Shown here in pieces: positions 1 to 6,872 of a stretch of 42,565 nt of DNA. The DNA lies in NCBI GenBank assembly GCA_026984835.1, contig JALSRI010000175.1:1-42565 (forward strand). The letters are read 5' to 3'. This DNA is from Thiohalobacter sp. GTDB taxonomy: Bacteria; Pseudomonadota; Gammaproteobacteria; DSM-19610. The position numbers and the translations under genes were made by a program. Each line of letters begins with the position of its first letter. The stretch's first letter is position 1. The notes under the pieces are model-generated. The model was not told the DNA's origin. It searched no databases and saw nothing but the letters and a program-made list of their open reading frames with translations.

Positions 1-335
1 GCCGCCCGCCCGGCGACGCCGGCGACGCTGCGCTGTGCCTGTCCGCGCAGACCGGCGCCGGTCTGGATGCCCTGCGTGTTCACCTGAAATCCGCCATGGG
101 CTACCAGACCGAAGCCGGCGGCGGCTTCAGCGCCCGCCGGCGGCACCTCGACGCCCTGCGGCGCGCGCGCCGGCACCTCGACAGCGGTCGGGCGCATCTC
201 GAACACCGTCAGGCCGGCGAACTGCTGGCCGAGGAACTGCGGCTGGCCCAGCAATGCCTTGCGGAGATCACCGGCGAGTTCGGCAGCGACGACCTGCTGG
301 GGGAGATCTTCGCGGGGTTCTGTATCGGCAAATAG
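1..335 (+). CDS. mnmE: MnmE (TrmE) tRNA modification GTPase, C-terminal fragment
   Basis: This is the 3' end of the gene, open from the window edge (frame from base 3) to the stop at 333-335. MnmE is a GTPase that works with MnmG to install the cmnm5/mnm5 group on wobble U34 of certain tRNAs. About 110 residues are visible. They hold the end of the G domain and the C-terminal helical region, with the [10 protein letters not shown] stretch, the helical part containing ELLAEELR, and the family's diagnostic terminal FCIGK. The Cys of that terminal motif is the conserved functional cysteine. In most gammaproteobacteria mnmG follows soon after; here it lies about 6.5 kb downstream, behind an inserted module. 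Confidence 0.95.
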   Translation, partial: RPPGDAGDAALCLSAQTGAGLDALRVHLKSAMGYQTEAGGGFSARRRHLDALRRARRHLDSGRAHLEHRQAGELLAEELRLAQQCLAEITGEFGSDDLLGEIFAGFCIGK

Positions 336-352
336 GGGCAGCCGCGTCCGCT

Positions 353-955
353 TCACTCGGCCGGCGGCGTTTGGTGTTTCTCCTCCCACTGTCGCGCCAG
401 CCATTCACCTTCGGCGACCTCTGAGGCCGACATGCCGGTCGCCAGCCTGCTGCGCGCCGGCATGGCATCCGGGTCTCCCCGCCAGGCCGCCACTGTCCAC
501 CACATATAGGCCAGCACCGGGTCGCGGCGGGTGCCGATGCCTTCGGCGTAGTGATGCCCGAGCCGGTATTGGGCCACCACCACACCTTGTTCCGCCGCCT
601 GGCGCTGCCACCGGAACGCCAGCGCATCGTTCCTCTTCGTTCCGCGGCCGTCGAGGTACAGTTTCGCCAGCCGCAGCTGCGCCGGGCCGTAACCCTGCAG
701 CGCCGCGGCCCGGTACCAGCGGTAGGCGGCCGCGTAGTCGATGGGCCGGCCGACGCCGCCCTCGCAGATCTCGCCCAGGTAGAACTGCGCTGCGGCGTGG
801 CCCTTGAGGGCCTCGACGAGGAATTCGTCGTAGGCCCTGTGGTAGTCGTACAACTCGTTATAAGCACGCAGCGCCGAGTCGAAATCGGCGGCCGCGCGGG
901 GTGCGCCCAGCAAGGCCGCGAGACACGGCAACAGGAGTGCAATCGATCGGATCAT
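353..955 (-). CDS. Secreted Sel1-repeat (SLR/TPR-like) protein
   Basis: The gene encodes about 200 residues with an N-terminal signal peptide (hydrophobic run IALLLPCLAALLG, cleavage probably after PRAAA). At least three Sel1-like repeats follow, recognisable by blocks such as AQFYLGEICEGG, AQLRLAKLYLDGRG and AQYRLGHHYAEGIG, each followed by an A-x-W-x-x-A-A helix. Such solenoids usually serve as periplasmic protein-interaction scaffolds; the partner is unknown. The ATG at 955 was chosen because the signal peptide starts cleanly there. An in-frame ATG at 994 would put charged residues in front and has no Shine-Dalgarno. The gene converges on mnmE (17 bp apart) and diverges from the DsrE-like gene. 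Confidence 0.8.
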   Translation of the reverse strand: MIRSIALLLPCLAALLGAPRAAADFDSALRAYNELYDYHRAYDEFLVEALKGHAAAQFYLGEICEGGVGRPIDYAAAYRWYRAAALQGYGPAQLRLAKLYLDGRGTKRNDALAFRWQRQAAEQGVVVAQYRLGHHYAEGIGTRRDPVLAYMWWTVAAWRGDPDAMPARSRLATGMSASEVAEGEWLARQWEEKHQTPPAE

Positions 956-999
956 GTCACTACCCTGGATGGAAATCCGCAGAAATTTATTCATGCCGG

Positions 1000-1026
1000 G
1001 AATAATTCTGCCATCGCCTGCCTCTA
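1000..1026 (+). promoter_or_regulatory. Candidate ECF-type promoter of the DsrE-porin unit
   Basis: GAATAA (1000-1005), a 17-bp spacer and TCTA (1023-1026) lie 39 bp before the DsrE-like start codon. The same GAATAA-N17-TCTA arrangement occurs upstream of the ECF sigma gene on the minus strand (6769-6743). No good sigma-70 promoter was seen in this short intergenic region. The assignment to the local ECF sigma factor is inference from the shared motif. Confidence 0.4.
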
Positions 1027-1064
1027 CTAGGACACGAATACGACGGAGAAGTGGAGGACTCAGC

Positions 1065-1580
1065 ATGAACCCAATCCTGCGAAGCGCCCTGGGCGCGATC
1101 ACCCTGGCCGTGGCGCTGTCCGGCAGCGGGCCGCTTGTTGCGGAGCCGCTCGACAAGAAGCCGGCACCTTCTCCCGACCTGTTCCACCCCAAACGGGTCA
1201 TGCCACAGCCCGAAGCGCCGGACGACAAGCCGTTTGCAGAACATTTCGTTGTATTCCATATCTCCACGGGTGACGCGTTCGCCCAGAAGCTGGTGCTCAA
1301 CAATGCTCAGAACCTGGCCAACTTCTACGGCCCCGACAAGGTCGTGATCGAAGTCGTCGCCTACGGCCCCGGCCTGCGCGCGCTGTTCCGCGAAAACACC
1401 TATGCCGACCGCATCAAGCGCATGTCCGACCAGGGTATCACCTTCACGGCCTGCGCCAACACCATGAAGGCCATGGGCCGGGATCTGCACAGCCTCAACA
1501 AGGTGGCGCGCGTCGTGCCCGGCGGCGTCGTGCGACTCACCGAGCTTCAGGAGGCCGGCTGGACCTATATCAGACCCTGA
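1065..1580 (+). CDS. Secreted DsrE/DsrF-like protein
   Basis: The 171-residue protein has an N-terminal signal peptide (about residues 1-27, ending near PLVA) and a proline-rich linker. A DsrE-like domain follows from about residue 60, with the VVFHISTGD first strand, the VIEVVAYGPGL strand-turn and the FTACANTM motif. Cys130 in that motif is the only cysteine of the protein; the equivalent cysteine in DsrE-family proteins can carry persulfide. The domain ends with LQEAGWTYIRP, almost the same as the end of the anti-sigma factor encoded at 5435-6184 (LQAGWTYVKV), so the two are paralogous. Location in the periplasm and a sulfane-sulfur or thiol role are inference. ATG 1065 was chosen because GGAGG lies just upstream and the signal peptide starts there. 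A porin gene follows 63 bp downstream, probably in the same transcript. Confidence 0.8.
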   Translation: MNPILRSALGAITLAVALSGSGPLVAEPLDKKPAPSPDLFHPKRVMPQPEAPDDKPFAEHFVVFHISTGDAFAQKLVLNNAQNLANFYGPDKVVIEVVAYGPGLRALFRENTYADRIKRMSDQGITFTACANTMKAMGRDLHSLNKVARVVPGGVVRLTELQEAGWTYIRP

Positions 1581-1643
1581 GCGCAAGGGGCGGCCTGAGA
1601 AACAAACAAGAGACGACACAGATACCACCACCGGGAGGGGATT

Positions 1644-3206
1644 ATGTTCAAGAAACTCCACAGCATGCGCCGCGCGATTCCGCTTGGCACCGCGCTTGCC
1701 CTGGGCCTGGGCGCATCCGCCACCGAGGCCGCCAACTGGTTCAAGCTGCGCGGCACGGAACCGGGCGGCACCGCCCACACACTGCAGGTATGGGGCTTTC
1801 TGCAGCCGACCTACGTCAACGACACCAGCGATGACATCGAAGGCGCTGTCGGTCCCGCCGCCTCCATGAACGGCGACAAGCAGGTGCCCGGCACCGTCCC
1901 GCCCGATCGCACGTCGCGGGAGAGCTTTTTCATGCGCCGGGCCCGGATCGGGATCCGCGGCACCATGATCCCGATAAGCAATGACATCGATTATTTCATC
2001 CTGACGGAATGGGGCCAGAACGGCATAACCCGCGCCGGTGGCGCTGCCCATCTGCTCGATGCCTCCATTACCTTCAACCAGCTGTCGCGCGGCATGGACG
2101 ACGATGGCCTGCAGAACCTGGGCGTTCGCATGCGCATCGGTCAGTTCCTGTTCTCGCAGACTTCACAGGCGCTGTCGCAGTCCACGCCCGGCCGCCGTGT
2201 CCACATTTTCATGCCGGAGGCCACCTTTGCCCACGCCATTGGCCGTTTCACCACCGACAATGGCGTCCACAACTGGCCGGAAGACGAGACCAGCGCCAAT
2301 GGCGCCCGTGATGTCGGCGTCGAGCTGTTCGACTGGGCTGAGTTCAAGGACCCGTTCATGGGCGGCGGGCCGCTGGAATTCACCTATTCCTTCGGTCTCG
2401 GCAACGGCGACGCCATCGGCGAGCTAAACCGTGATGGCAACTTCAAGAAATACTACTGGTTGTCCCTTGCCAAGCTGTGGGACAAGACGCGCGGCCCGCG
2501 GCGCCACGACATGATGATCTATGGCTGGTATCAGGACACCAATGTGCTGTTCAACAACGATATCGACAACGATGGTCGTCCCGACAACCTTGCGGCCCCA
2601 CTGGGCGGCGACCGGCGTCCGCCCAATATTGCGGCCGATCCGGTCAGCTGCGGCAACCGCGTCTGCAAGAATGGCAACGAGAAGGATGAGAAGCAGCAAT
2701 ACTGGGGCTTCGGTTTCGAGTACTTCGACAAGCCATTCGCCAGTCTCGGCCAGATTCGCTTCGAGGCCGAATGGCAGAAGCAGCGCGGCCTGACCTTCGA
2801 CGGTGCGCGCAGCCCCTCGGTGAGGCAGAATGATCTCAACGGTGGATTCGACAGTATCCTGTATGAGCTGGGAGGTGAAAACACGGGCTGGTATGTCGAT
2901 ATCGGACACGACATCAACGGCTATCTCGGTATCAGAAAGCGTACCACGTTCAACGTGCGTTATGATGAATTCCATCGTAACAAGGGCAATGTGTCGCGCG
3001 AGGTCGAATGGAAGACCTGGAGCCTGACTGCCGAATACTTCTTCCACAAGAAGGCACGTGCCACCCTGACCTACCAGTTCCGTAACTTCAATGCCGACGA
3101 CCGCACCGGCGGCTTCAAGACCAACGGCAACGCGGTGCTGGAGCAGATCGACAACCGCATCGGCTTGCAGGTGACCTTCATCTACAAGAACGTGCTGCTC
3201 AGGTAG
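1644..3206 (+). CDS. Outer-membrane porin, phosphate-selective O/P-like
   Basis: The 520-residue protein has a signal peptide (residues 1 to about 29, ending ASATEAA) and then alternating amphipathic stretches typical of a beta-barrel: HTLQVWGFLQPTYV, FFMRRARIGIRG, NDIDYFILTEWG, LNGGFDSILYELGG. The FMRRAR-x-G-x-R-G motif near the N terminus is typical of phosphate-selective porin O/P (OprO/OprP-like) proteins. The barrel ends with LQVTFIYKNVLLR, where the family more often has a terminal Phe. A Cys pair in NRVCKNG and PVSCGN (about residues 335-345) may form a loop disulfide. The substrate cannot be told from sequence. It lies downstream of the DsrE-like gene and before a strong hairpin terminator. 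SD GGGAGGGG precedes ATG 1644. Confidence 0.75.
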   Translation: MFKKLHSMRRAIPLGTALALGLGASATEAANWFKLRGTEPGGTAHTLQVWGFLQPTYVNDTSDDIEGAVGPAASMNGDKQVPGTVPPDRTSRESFFMRRARIGIRGTMIPISNDIDYFILTEWGQNGITRAGGAAHLLDASITFNQLSRGMDDDGLQNLGVRMRIGQFLFSQTSQALSQSTPGRRVHIFMPEATFAHAIGRFTTDNGVHNWPEDETSANGARDVGVELFDWAEFKDPFMGGGPLEFTYSFGLGNGDAIGELNRDGNFKKYYWLSLAKLWDKTRGPRRHDMMIYGWYQDTNVLFNNDIDNDGRPDNLAAPLGGDRRPPNIAADPVSCGNRVCKNGNEKDEKQQYWGFGFEYFDKPFASLGQIRFEAEWQKQRGLTFDGARSPSVRQNDLNGGFDSILYELGGENTGWYVDIGHDINGYLGIRKRTTFNVRYDEFHRNKGNVSREVEWKTWSLTAEYFFHKKARATLTYQFRNFNADDRTGGFKTNGNAVLEQIDNRIGLQVTFIYKNVLLR

Positions 3207-3232
3207 CAGTCGCAGGGAACGATGCGCCAGGT

Positions 3233-3260
3233 GGCAGGGGGTCCCATGGGACCCCCTGCC
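3233..3260 (+). terminator. Perfect 13-bp hairpin after the porin gene
   Basis: GGCAGGGGGTCCC (3233-3245) and its exact complement (3248-3260) are separated by two bases and followed by GTTTGCGTT. The stem is very stable but the T-tract is poor, so it may act as a terminator or as a 3' stabilising hairpin for the DsrE-porin transcript. Confidence 0.6.
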
Positions 3261-3308
3261 GTTTGCGTTACACTGCATGCCTTCACGGGAAGTCCGAAGG
3301 ATCCGGGT

Positions 3309-4550
3309 ATGAACAGGCTATCGGTATCGTTGCTGGTTTATGCGGCAGGCGTTCTCGCACTGCTGCTGGTCCAGGGCTGCGGCACGACGCGCCGGGAAGC
3401 ACGCCAGGAAGTGCAGCGCGGTGTCTATGTTCCCGATGCAGACAGTGTCTTCGTCGCGAACCGGTCGAAGGTGAGCCGTTCTCCGGACGGGGCCCGAATC
3501 GCCATCATCGGAGAGGGGGCGGAGCCCTCATGGAAGATCGTTCGCCGCGCGCTCGCGCGCCTCGGCATTCCCTACGAAGTCCACGATGGCCCCAACCCCT
3601 GGCTGCTCACCGGTTGGGTGATCTGGTCCTACGATCCCGACGGGGACCGCGGGCGCAGCAAGCGGCCCGGCTTTGGGGTGTCCGGCACCGATGAACGCCA
3701 CCGCTTCCGTTTTTCCAAGGATCCGGCCGGCACCGACATCCTGGTCACCGACGCCGCCCGGCAGCGGGAGGTGGATATAGCGCCGGACAGCGAATACAGC
3801 TGGCTCGAATGGCAGGACGACACGCCCAGTCCCGCCGCCGCTTTCGCATTTGCGCGGCGTCTGCAGGGCGACATCGAAGCCGTGCTTTCACTCGTATCGA
3901 CAGAGTCTGCCTTGCAGAAGGCCGGCCGGGAGCCGGCGGCACAACAGCCCCCGGCGCCCGCAGCGGTTGCGCCGACCGGTACGGCGAAGCGTCCTGAAAC
4001 TCCGGCCAAGGTACAAGCGCCCGCCATCGTCGTTCCTCCCGCCGCACCGGTTCCCGGGAGTGGGGCTGCGCCACCGCCGGCCACCGTGGCGAGCGCGCCG
4101 CGCAAGAACCTGCCGGCGGTGGCTGCGGGCGCGCGTACTACCCTGTTGCTCGATGCGCCGCCGGCGCGGGTCTGGGAGGCGCTGCTGCGCGCGCTGCAGG
4201 ACGCGAAGGTCGAGCTGCAGACCCTCGATCGCAGCCAGCTGCTCGTCACCACCGACTGGGTCGACGCCAGCTACGATCGCAAGAACCAGCAGCTGATATT
4301 CCGGTCCAACGAACCGGGTCGCTGGGCATTCGACCTGCGTGGTCACGGACTCCAGCGCCACCGTTTCCAGCTGTTGCTCATTCCGGTGGGCGAAGGACGC
4401 ACCCTGCTGCGGGCCTACCACGTGGGATTCCAGGAGGAGGTCGATCTGACGCCGGATTCGTCGCAGACATTGCTGCAGTGGGCGGACCGCCGGACCGACC
4501 CCGCCATTGCAGCGGCATTCCTGCGGTACCTCAGGATCGTCCCGCGCTGA
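3309..4550 (+). CDS. BamC/NlpB-like lipoprotein with two helix-grip domains
   Basis: The 413-residue lipoprotein starts with a signal peptide and lipobox LVQGC (Cys24), so it should be acylated and anchored in a membrane. Residues about 55-195 form one BamC-like domain (ARIAIIGEGAEPSWKIVRRAL through the AFAFARRLQ helix). A Pro/Ala-rich linker of roughly 90 residues follows. A second copy covers about 280-413 (ARTTLLLDAPPARVWEALLRAL, LLVTTDWVDA, HRFQLLLIPVGEGRTLLRAYH). This matches the NlpB/DapX architecture, in which BamC is an accessory lipoprotein of the BAM outer-membrane assembly machine. Classical bamC sits beside dapA, which is absent here, so this is either a relocated or a paralogous copy. 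ATG 3309 was chosen because it gives the lipoprotein signal. Confidence 0.72.
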   Translation: MNRLSVSLLVYAAGVLALLLVQGCGTTRREARQEVQRGVYVPDADSVFVANRSKVSRSPDGARIAIIGEGAEPSWKIVRRALARLGIPYEVHDGPNPWLLTGWVIWSYDPDGDRGRSKRPGFGVSGTDERHRFRFSKDPAGTDILVTDAARQREVDIAPDSEYSWLEWQDDTPSPAAAFAFARRLQGDIEAVLSLVSTESALQKAGREPAAQQPPAPAAVAPTGTAKRPETPAKVQAPAIVVPPAAPVPGSGAAPPPATVASAPRKNLPAVAAGARTTLLLDAPPARVWEALLRALQDAKVELQTLDRSQLLVTTDWVDASYDRKNQQLIFRSNEPGRWAFDLRGHGLQRHRFQLLLIPVGEGRTLLRAYHVGFQEEVDLTPDSSQTLLQWADRRTDPAIAAAFLRYLRIVPR

Positions 4551-4577
4551 AGCGGGCAGGCGAAACAGGAGGCAGTG

Positions 4578-4901
4578 ATGAAAAACCCAACCAGGAGCGG
4601 ACCCGCGTTCGCAGCCGGCCTGCTGCTGGCCGGCGCGGTGAACCTGCCCGCGGTGGCCCAGGCGGGCGGCAACCCGTTTGCGTTTACCGATCTGGCCGCC
4701 AGCAACAGGCTGGCGCAGGCAGACGACGGGGAACGCGACCAGAAGATGGACAAGGAAGGCAAGTGTGGCGGCAAGTCGGCCAGGGAGGCGGTCTGCGGCA
4801 TCTACCAGGTAGGCAGCGGCCACAAGGACCCGGCCAGGGTAAAGGATGGCAAGTGCGGCGGCCACAGGGTCGTCGAGGCACTGTGTGGTGGAGACAGGTA
4901 A
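4578..4901 (+). CDS. HvfA-like secreted Cys peptide (possible RiPP metallophore or bufferin precursor)
   Basis: The 107-residue peptide starts with a signal sequence (about residues 1-29, cleaved near AVAQA). The NPFAFTDLAASNRLAQA segment resembles the conserved NPFA-x-x-x-L...LA block that opens mature HvfA-family peptides. Two six-residue motifs follow, EGKCGG (60-65) and DGKCGG (90-95), plus two further Cys-Gly pairs, AVCG (Cys73) and ALCGG (Cys103). In the family, EGKCG cysteines are modified by a DUF692 (MNIO) enzyme with a DUF2063 partner to give metal-binding groups. Neither partner is encoded in this window, so this is an orphan or an unmodified relative. A strong AGGAGG (4567-4572) selects ATG 4578 over the in-frame GTG at 4575. 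It lies between the BamC-like gene and a DUF302 gene, 22 bp from the latter. Confidence 0.62.
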   Translation: MKNPTRSGPAFAAGLLLAGAVNLPAVAQAGGNPFAFTDLAASNRLAQADDGERDQKMDKEGKCGGKSAREAVCGIYQVGSGHKDPARVKDGKCGGHRVVEALCGGDR

Positions 4902-4923
4902 CAGGTAACCCAAGGAGACAAGC

Positions 4924-5370
4924 ATGAAAAGGATGGTGATGGTGATACTGCTGCTGGGCCTGGGCCCGGCCTGGGGCGCGGAGGGTCTGTTGCAGGTGAA
5001 GAGCCCCCATGGCGTGAGCGAGACGCTCGACCGCTTCGAACAGGCGGTCCGCAACAAGGGCATGACCGTGTTCACGCGCATCGACCATGCTGCCGGTGCG
5101 GCGCGGGTGGGCAAGGTGCTGCGGCCGACCGAGCTGCTCATCTTCGGCAACCCCAACATCGGCACCCTGCTGATGCAGAGCAGGCAGACGGCGGCCATCG
5201 ACCTGCCCATGAAAGCCCTGGCCTGGAAGGATGCGCAAGGCCAGGTCTGGCTGGCCTGGAACGACCCGGCCTGGATCGCCAGGCGCCACGGTATCAGCGA
5301 TCGCGACGCCGTGGTGGCGAAGATGCAGAAGGCGCTGCGGGCCTTTGGGGCGGCTGCCACCAAGCCGTAG
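4924..5370 (+). CDS. Secreted DUF302 protein
   Basis: The 148-residue protein has a short signal peptide (residues 1 to about 18, ending PAWGA) followed by a single DUF302 domain covering nearly all the rest. The family hallmarks are the N-terminal strand-helix block (SPHGVSETLDRFEQAVRNKG), the strand VFTRIDHAAGA, the conserved LRPTELLIFGNPNIGTLLM, and the C-terminal WLAWNDPAWIARRHGI. The biochemical function of DUF302 is not known; it is found widely, often near stress or sulfur genes. AAGGAGA lies before the ATG. The gene follows the HvfA-like peptide by 22 bp and is probably co-transcribed with it. It ends 64 bp from the convergent anti-sigma gene. Confidence 0.82.
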   Translation: MKRMVMVILLLGLGPAWGAEGLLQVKSPHGVSETLDRFEQAVRNKGMTVFTRIDHAAGAARVGKVLRPTELLIFGNPNIGTLLMQSRQTAAIDLPMKALAWKDAQGQVWLAWNDPAWIARRHGISDRDAVVAKMQKALRAFGAAATKP

Positions 5371-5434
5371 GGCGAAGTGAAAAAGGCTGTTGTTTCAGAA
5401 GGGTCGGCAGGTTGTTTCGGTAGGCCACACGCGC

Positions 5435-6184
5435 TCAAGTCTCCGGCAGCGCTTCCACCTTGACATAGGTCCAGCCTGCCTGCAGGCGGTCGACGATGTG
5501 ATCGATGGCCGTCTTGTCGGTATCGACGTTGCTGATGAAGCGCGGGTGTTCGCCACGCCGGAACAGGTTGCGGATGCCGTTGGCACAGGCGATGAAGTGC
5601 ACGTTGTCGTGACGCCGTATCATGTCGGCCACCTGTTTCTCGAAGGGCGACACGCCGGCGCGCATCAGGTCCAGGCCGCCCGCGTTGGCCACCACCTCGA
5701 CCTGGCTGCCCGGTTTGTCGTGTTCCTTCAGAAAGGTCTCTATGTAGTCCAGGGCGGCGGCAAACTGGCGCGGGTCGGATTTGCTGATGTGCAGCACCAC
5801 CCGTTCACCGGCCTGCCGTGCGGCCATCGCCGGCGGGGTGGCGCCGCTCTTCTGGCTGCAATAATAGCCCAGCATGCCGCTGCCCAGGCCGACGGCCAGC
5901 AAGGTGACAGTGGCCGCCAGGCTCTTCCACAACGAGCGGCGAGTGCCATGCACGGGTGCCCCGACGTCCCGGTTGGCCGGCAGCAGCCGCGTCGGTGCCC
6001 TGGCGTCGGCGAACGCCAGGTTCATCAGGTCCTTGGCGCGGCGCAGTTCATAGACCTGGTCGCGGACGTCGGGATCCCTTTCCATGGTGGCCAGGATGGC
6101 CTCGCAGCCCTGGGCATCCAGCTGGCCGTCGACGAAGGCGCTCAGCAGTTGCGGGTCCGGATTTTCATATGTCTTCTTGATCAT
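5435..6184 (-). CDS. Membrane anti-sigma factor with periplasmic DsrE-like domain
   Basis: The protein has 249 residues and three parts. Residues about 10-60 (PQLLSAFVDGQLDAQGC, then the helical MERDPDVRDQVYELRRA) look like the cytoplasmic anti-sigma domain of ECF partners, without the HxxxCxxC zinc motif. Residues about 85-107 are one transmembrane helix (LWKSLAATVTLLAVGLGSGM). Residues about 125-249 form a DsrE-like domain with VVLHISKSD, VEVVANAGGLDL and FIACANG (Cys200), ending LQAGWTYVKV. It is paralogous to the secreted protein at 1065-1580. The gene starts a few bases after the sigma gene stops, so the two are surely an operon. The likely role, inferred, is to hold the sigma factor until Cys200 or a ligand of the DsrE domain is altered in the periplasm. 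Cys109 just outside the membrane could take part. Confidence 0.75.
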   Translation of the reverse strand: MIKKTYENPDPQLLSAFVDGQLDAQGCEAILATMERDPDVRDQVYELRRAKDLMNLAFADARAPTRLLPANRDVGAPVHGTRRSLWKSLAATVTLLAVGLGSGMLGYYCSQKSGATPPAMAARQAGERVVLHISKSDPRQFAAALDYIETFLKEHDKPGSQVEVVANAGGLDLMRAGVSPFEKQVADMIRRHDNVHFIACANGIRNLFRRGEHPRFISNVDTDKTAIDHIVDRLQAGWTYVKVEALPET

Positions 6185-6188
6185 GCGG

Positions 6189-6734
6189 CTACTTCACTAT
6201 CCGAATATGTTTACCCCGAGGCGTGGCATCGGCCGTGTGCTGCTCGAGCTGACCCAGGAGGTTCTTGCGCGCCCGGTGCAGCCGGCTCATCACCGTGCCG
6301 ATCGGGATGCTCAGTGTCTCCGCCACCTCGCAATAGGAGAAGCCTTCCAGGTCGACCAGGGACAGGATCTGCCGCTGGTCGTCGGGCAGGCGCGCCACGG
6401 CACAGCGTACGCGGGCGACGATTTCCATTTCCTGGCAGTTGCCGAGCGGGCCGTTCGCCTCGCACTGCTGCTCGTCGTCCAGTTCCGTGTGCGGCTTGCG
6501 GCGGCGCAGGTACTGGTGCCAGTTGTTGTTCAGGATGCTGTACAACCAGGCGAACAACCGGTTTTCATCCCGCAGCTGGTGGCTGTTGACCAGGCCGGAG
6601 GCCAGTGTCTCCTGTACCAGGTCGTCGGCCAGCATTTCGTCGCCGCACCACACCAGGGCCACCCGGAACAACCGGTCCCGCGACTCCGCGATTCTCCGCC
6701 TCAGCGGCTGATTGGTTTCATTTTTTGCGCGCAT
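6189..6734 (-). CDS. ECF-family RNA polymerase sigma factor
   Basis: The 181-residue protein has the two-domain ECF layout. Region 2 spans about residues 17-80 (RDRLFRVALVWC, then ADDLVQETL and the FAWLYSILNNNW helix). Region 4 spans about 110-162 (ARLPDDQRQILSLVDLEGFSY, then the recognition helix IPIGTVMSRLHRARKNLL). The ATG at 6734 is preferred; another at 6743 would add three residues, and neither has a clear SD. The upstream extension of the frame overlaps mnmG and is not coding. The gene is immediately followed by the anti-sigma gene. If the candidate promoter at 6743-6769 is real, the transcript would begin almost at the start codon. Confidence 0.88.
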   Translation of the reverse strand: MRAKNETNQPLRRRIAESRDRLFRVALVWCGDEMLADDLVQETLASGLVNSHQLRDENRLFAWLYSILNNNWHQYLRRRKPHTELDDEQQCEANGPLGNCQEMEIVARVRCAVARLPDDQRQILSLVDLEGFSYCEVAETLSIPIGTVMSRLHRARKNLLGQLEQHTADATPRGKHIRIVK

Positions 6735-6742
6735 TACCCACA

Positions 6743-6769
6743 TAGATGCAGCAACCCACCGGTTTATTC
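6743..6769 (-). promoter_or_regulatory. Candidate autoregulatory ECF promoter
   Basis: Read on the minus strand, GAATAA (6769-6764), 17 bp and TCTA (6746-6743) repeat the arrangement found before the DsrE-like gene at 1000-1026. ECF operons are commonly autoregulated. The difficulty is position: the transcript would start only a few bases from ATG 6734 and so be nearly leaderless. Confidence 0.3.
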
Positions 6770-6872
6770 TCCCGATCGGCGATATCGGCCGGGAAGCGCG
6801 GTCCCCGAAATGGCCTCGATTGCCGCAAAACGGTAGAATATCATCCCTTTGCCGGAATTTTTCGGGCCGGAC

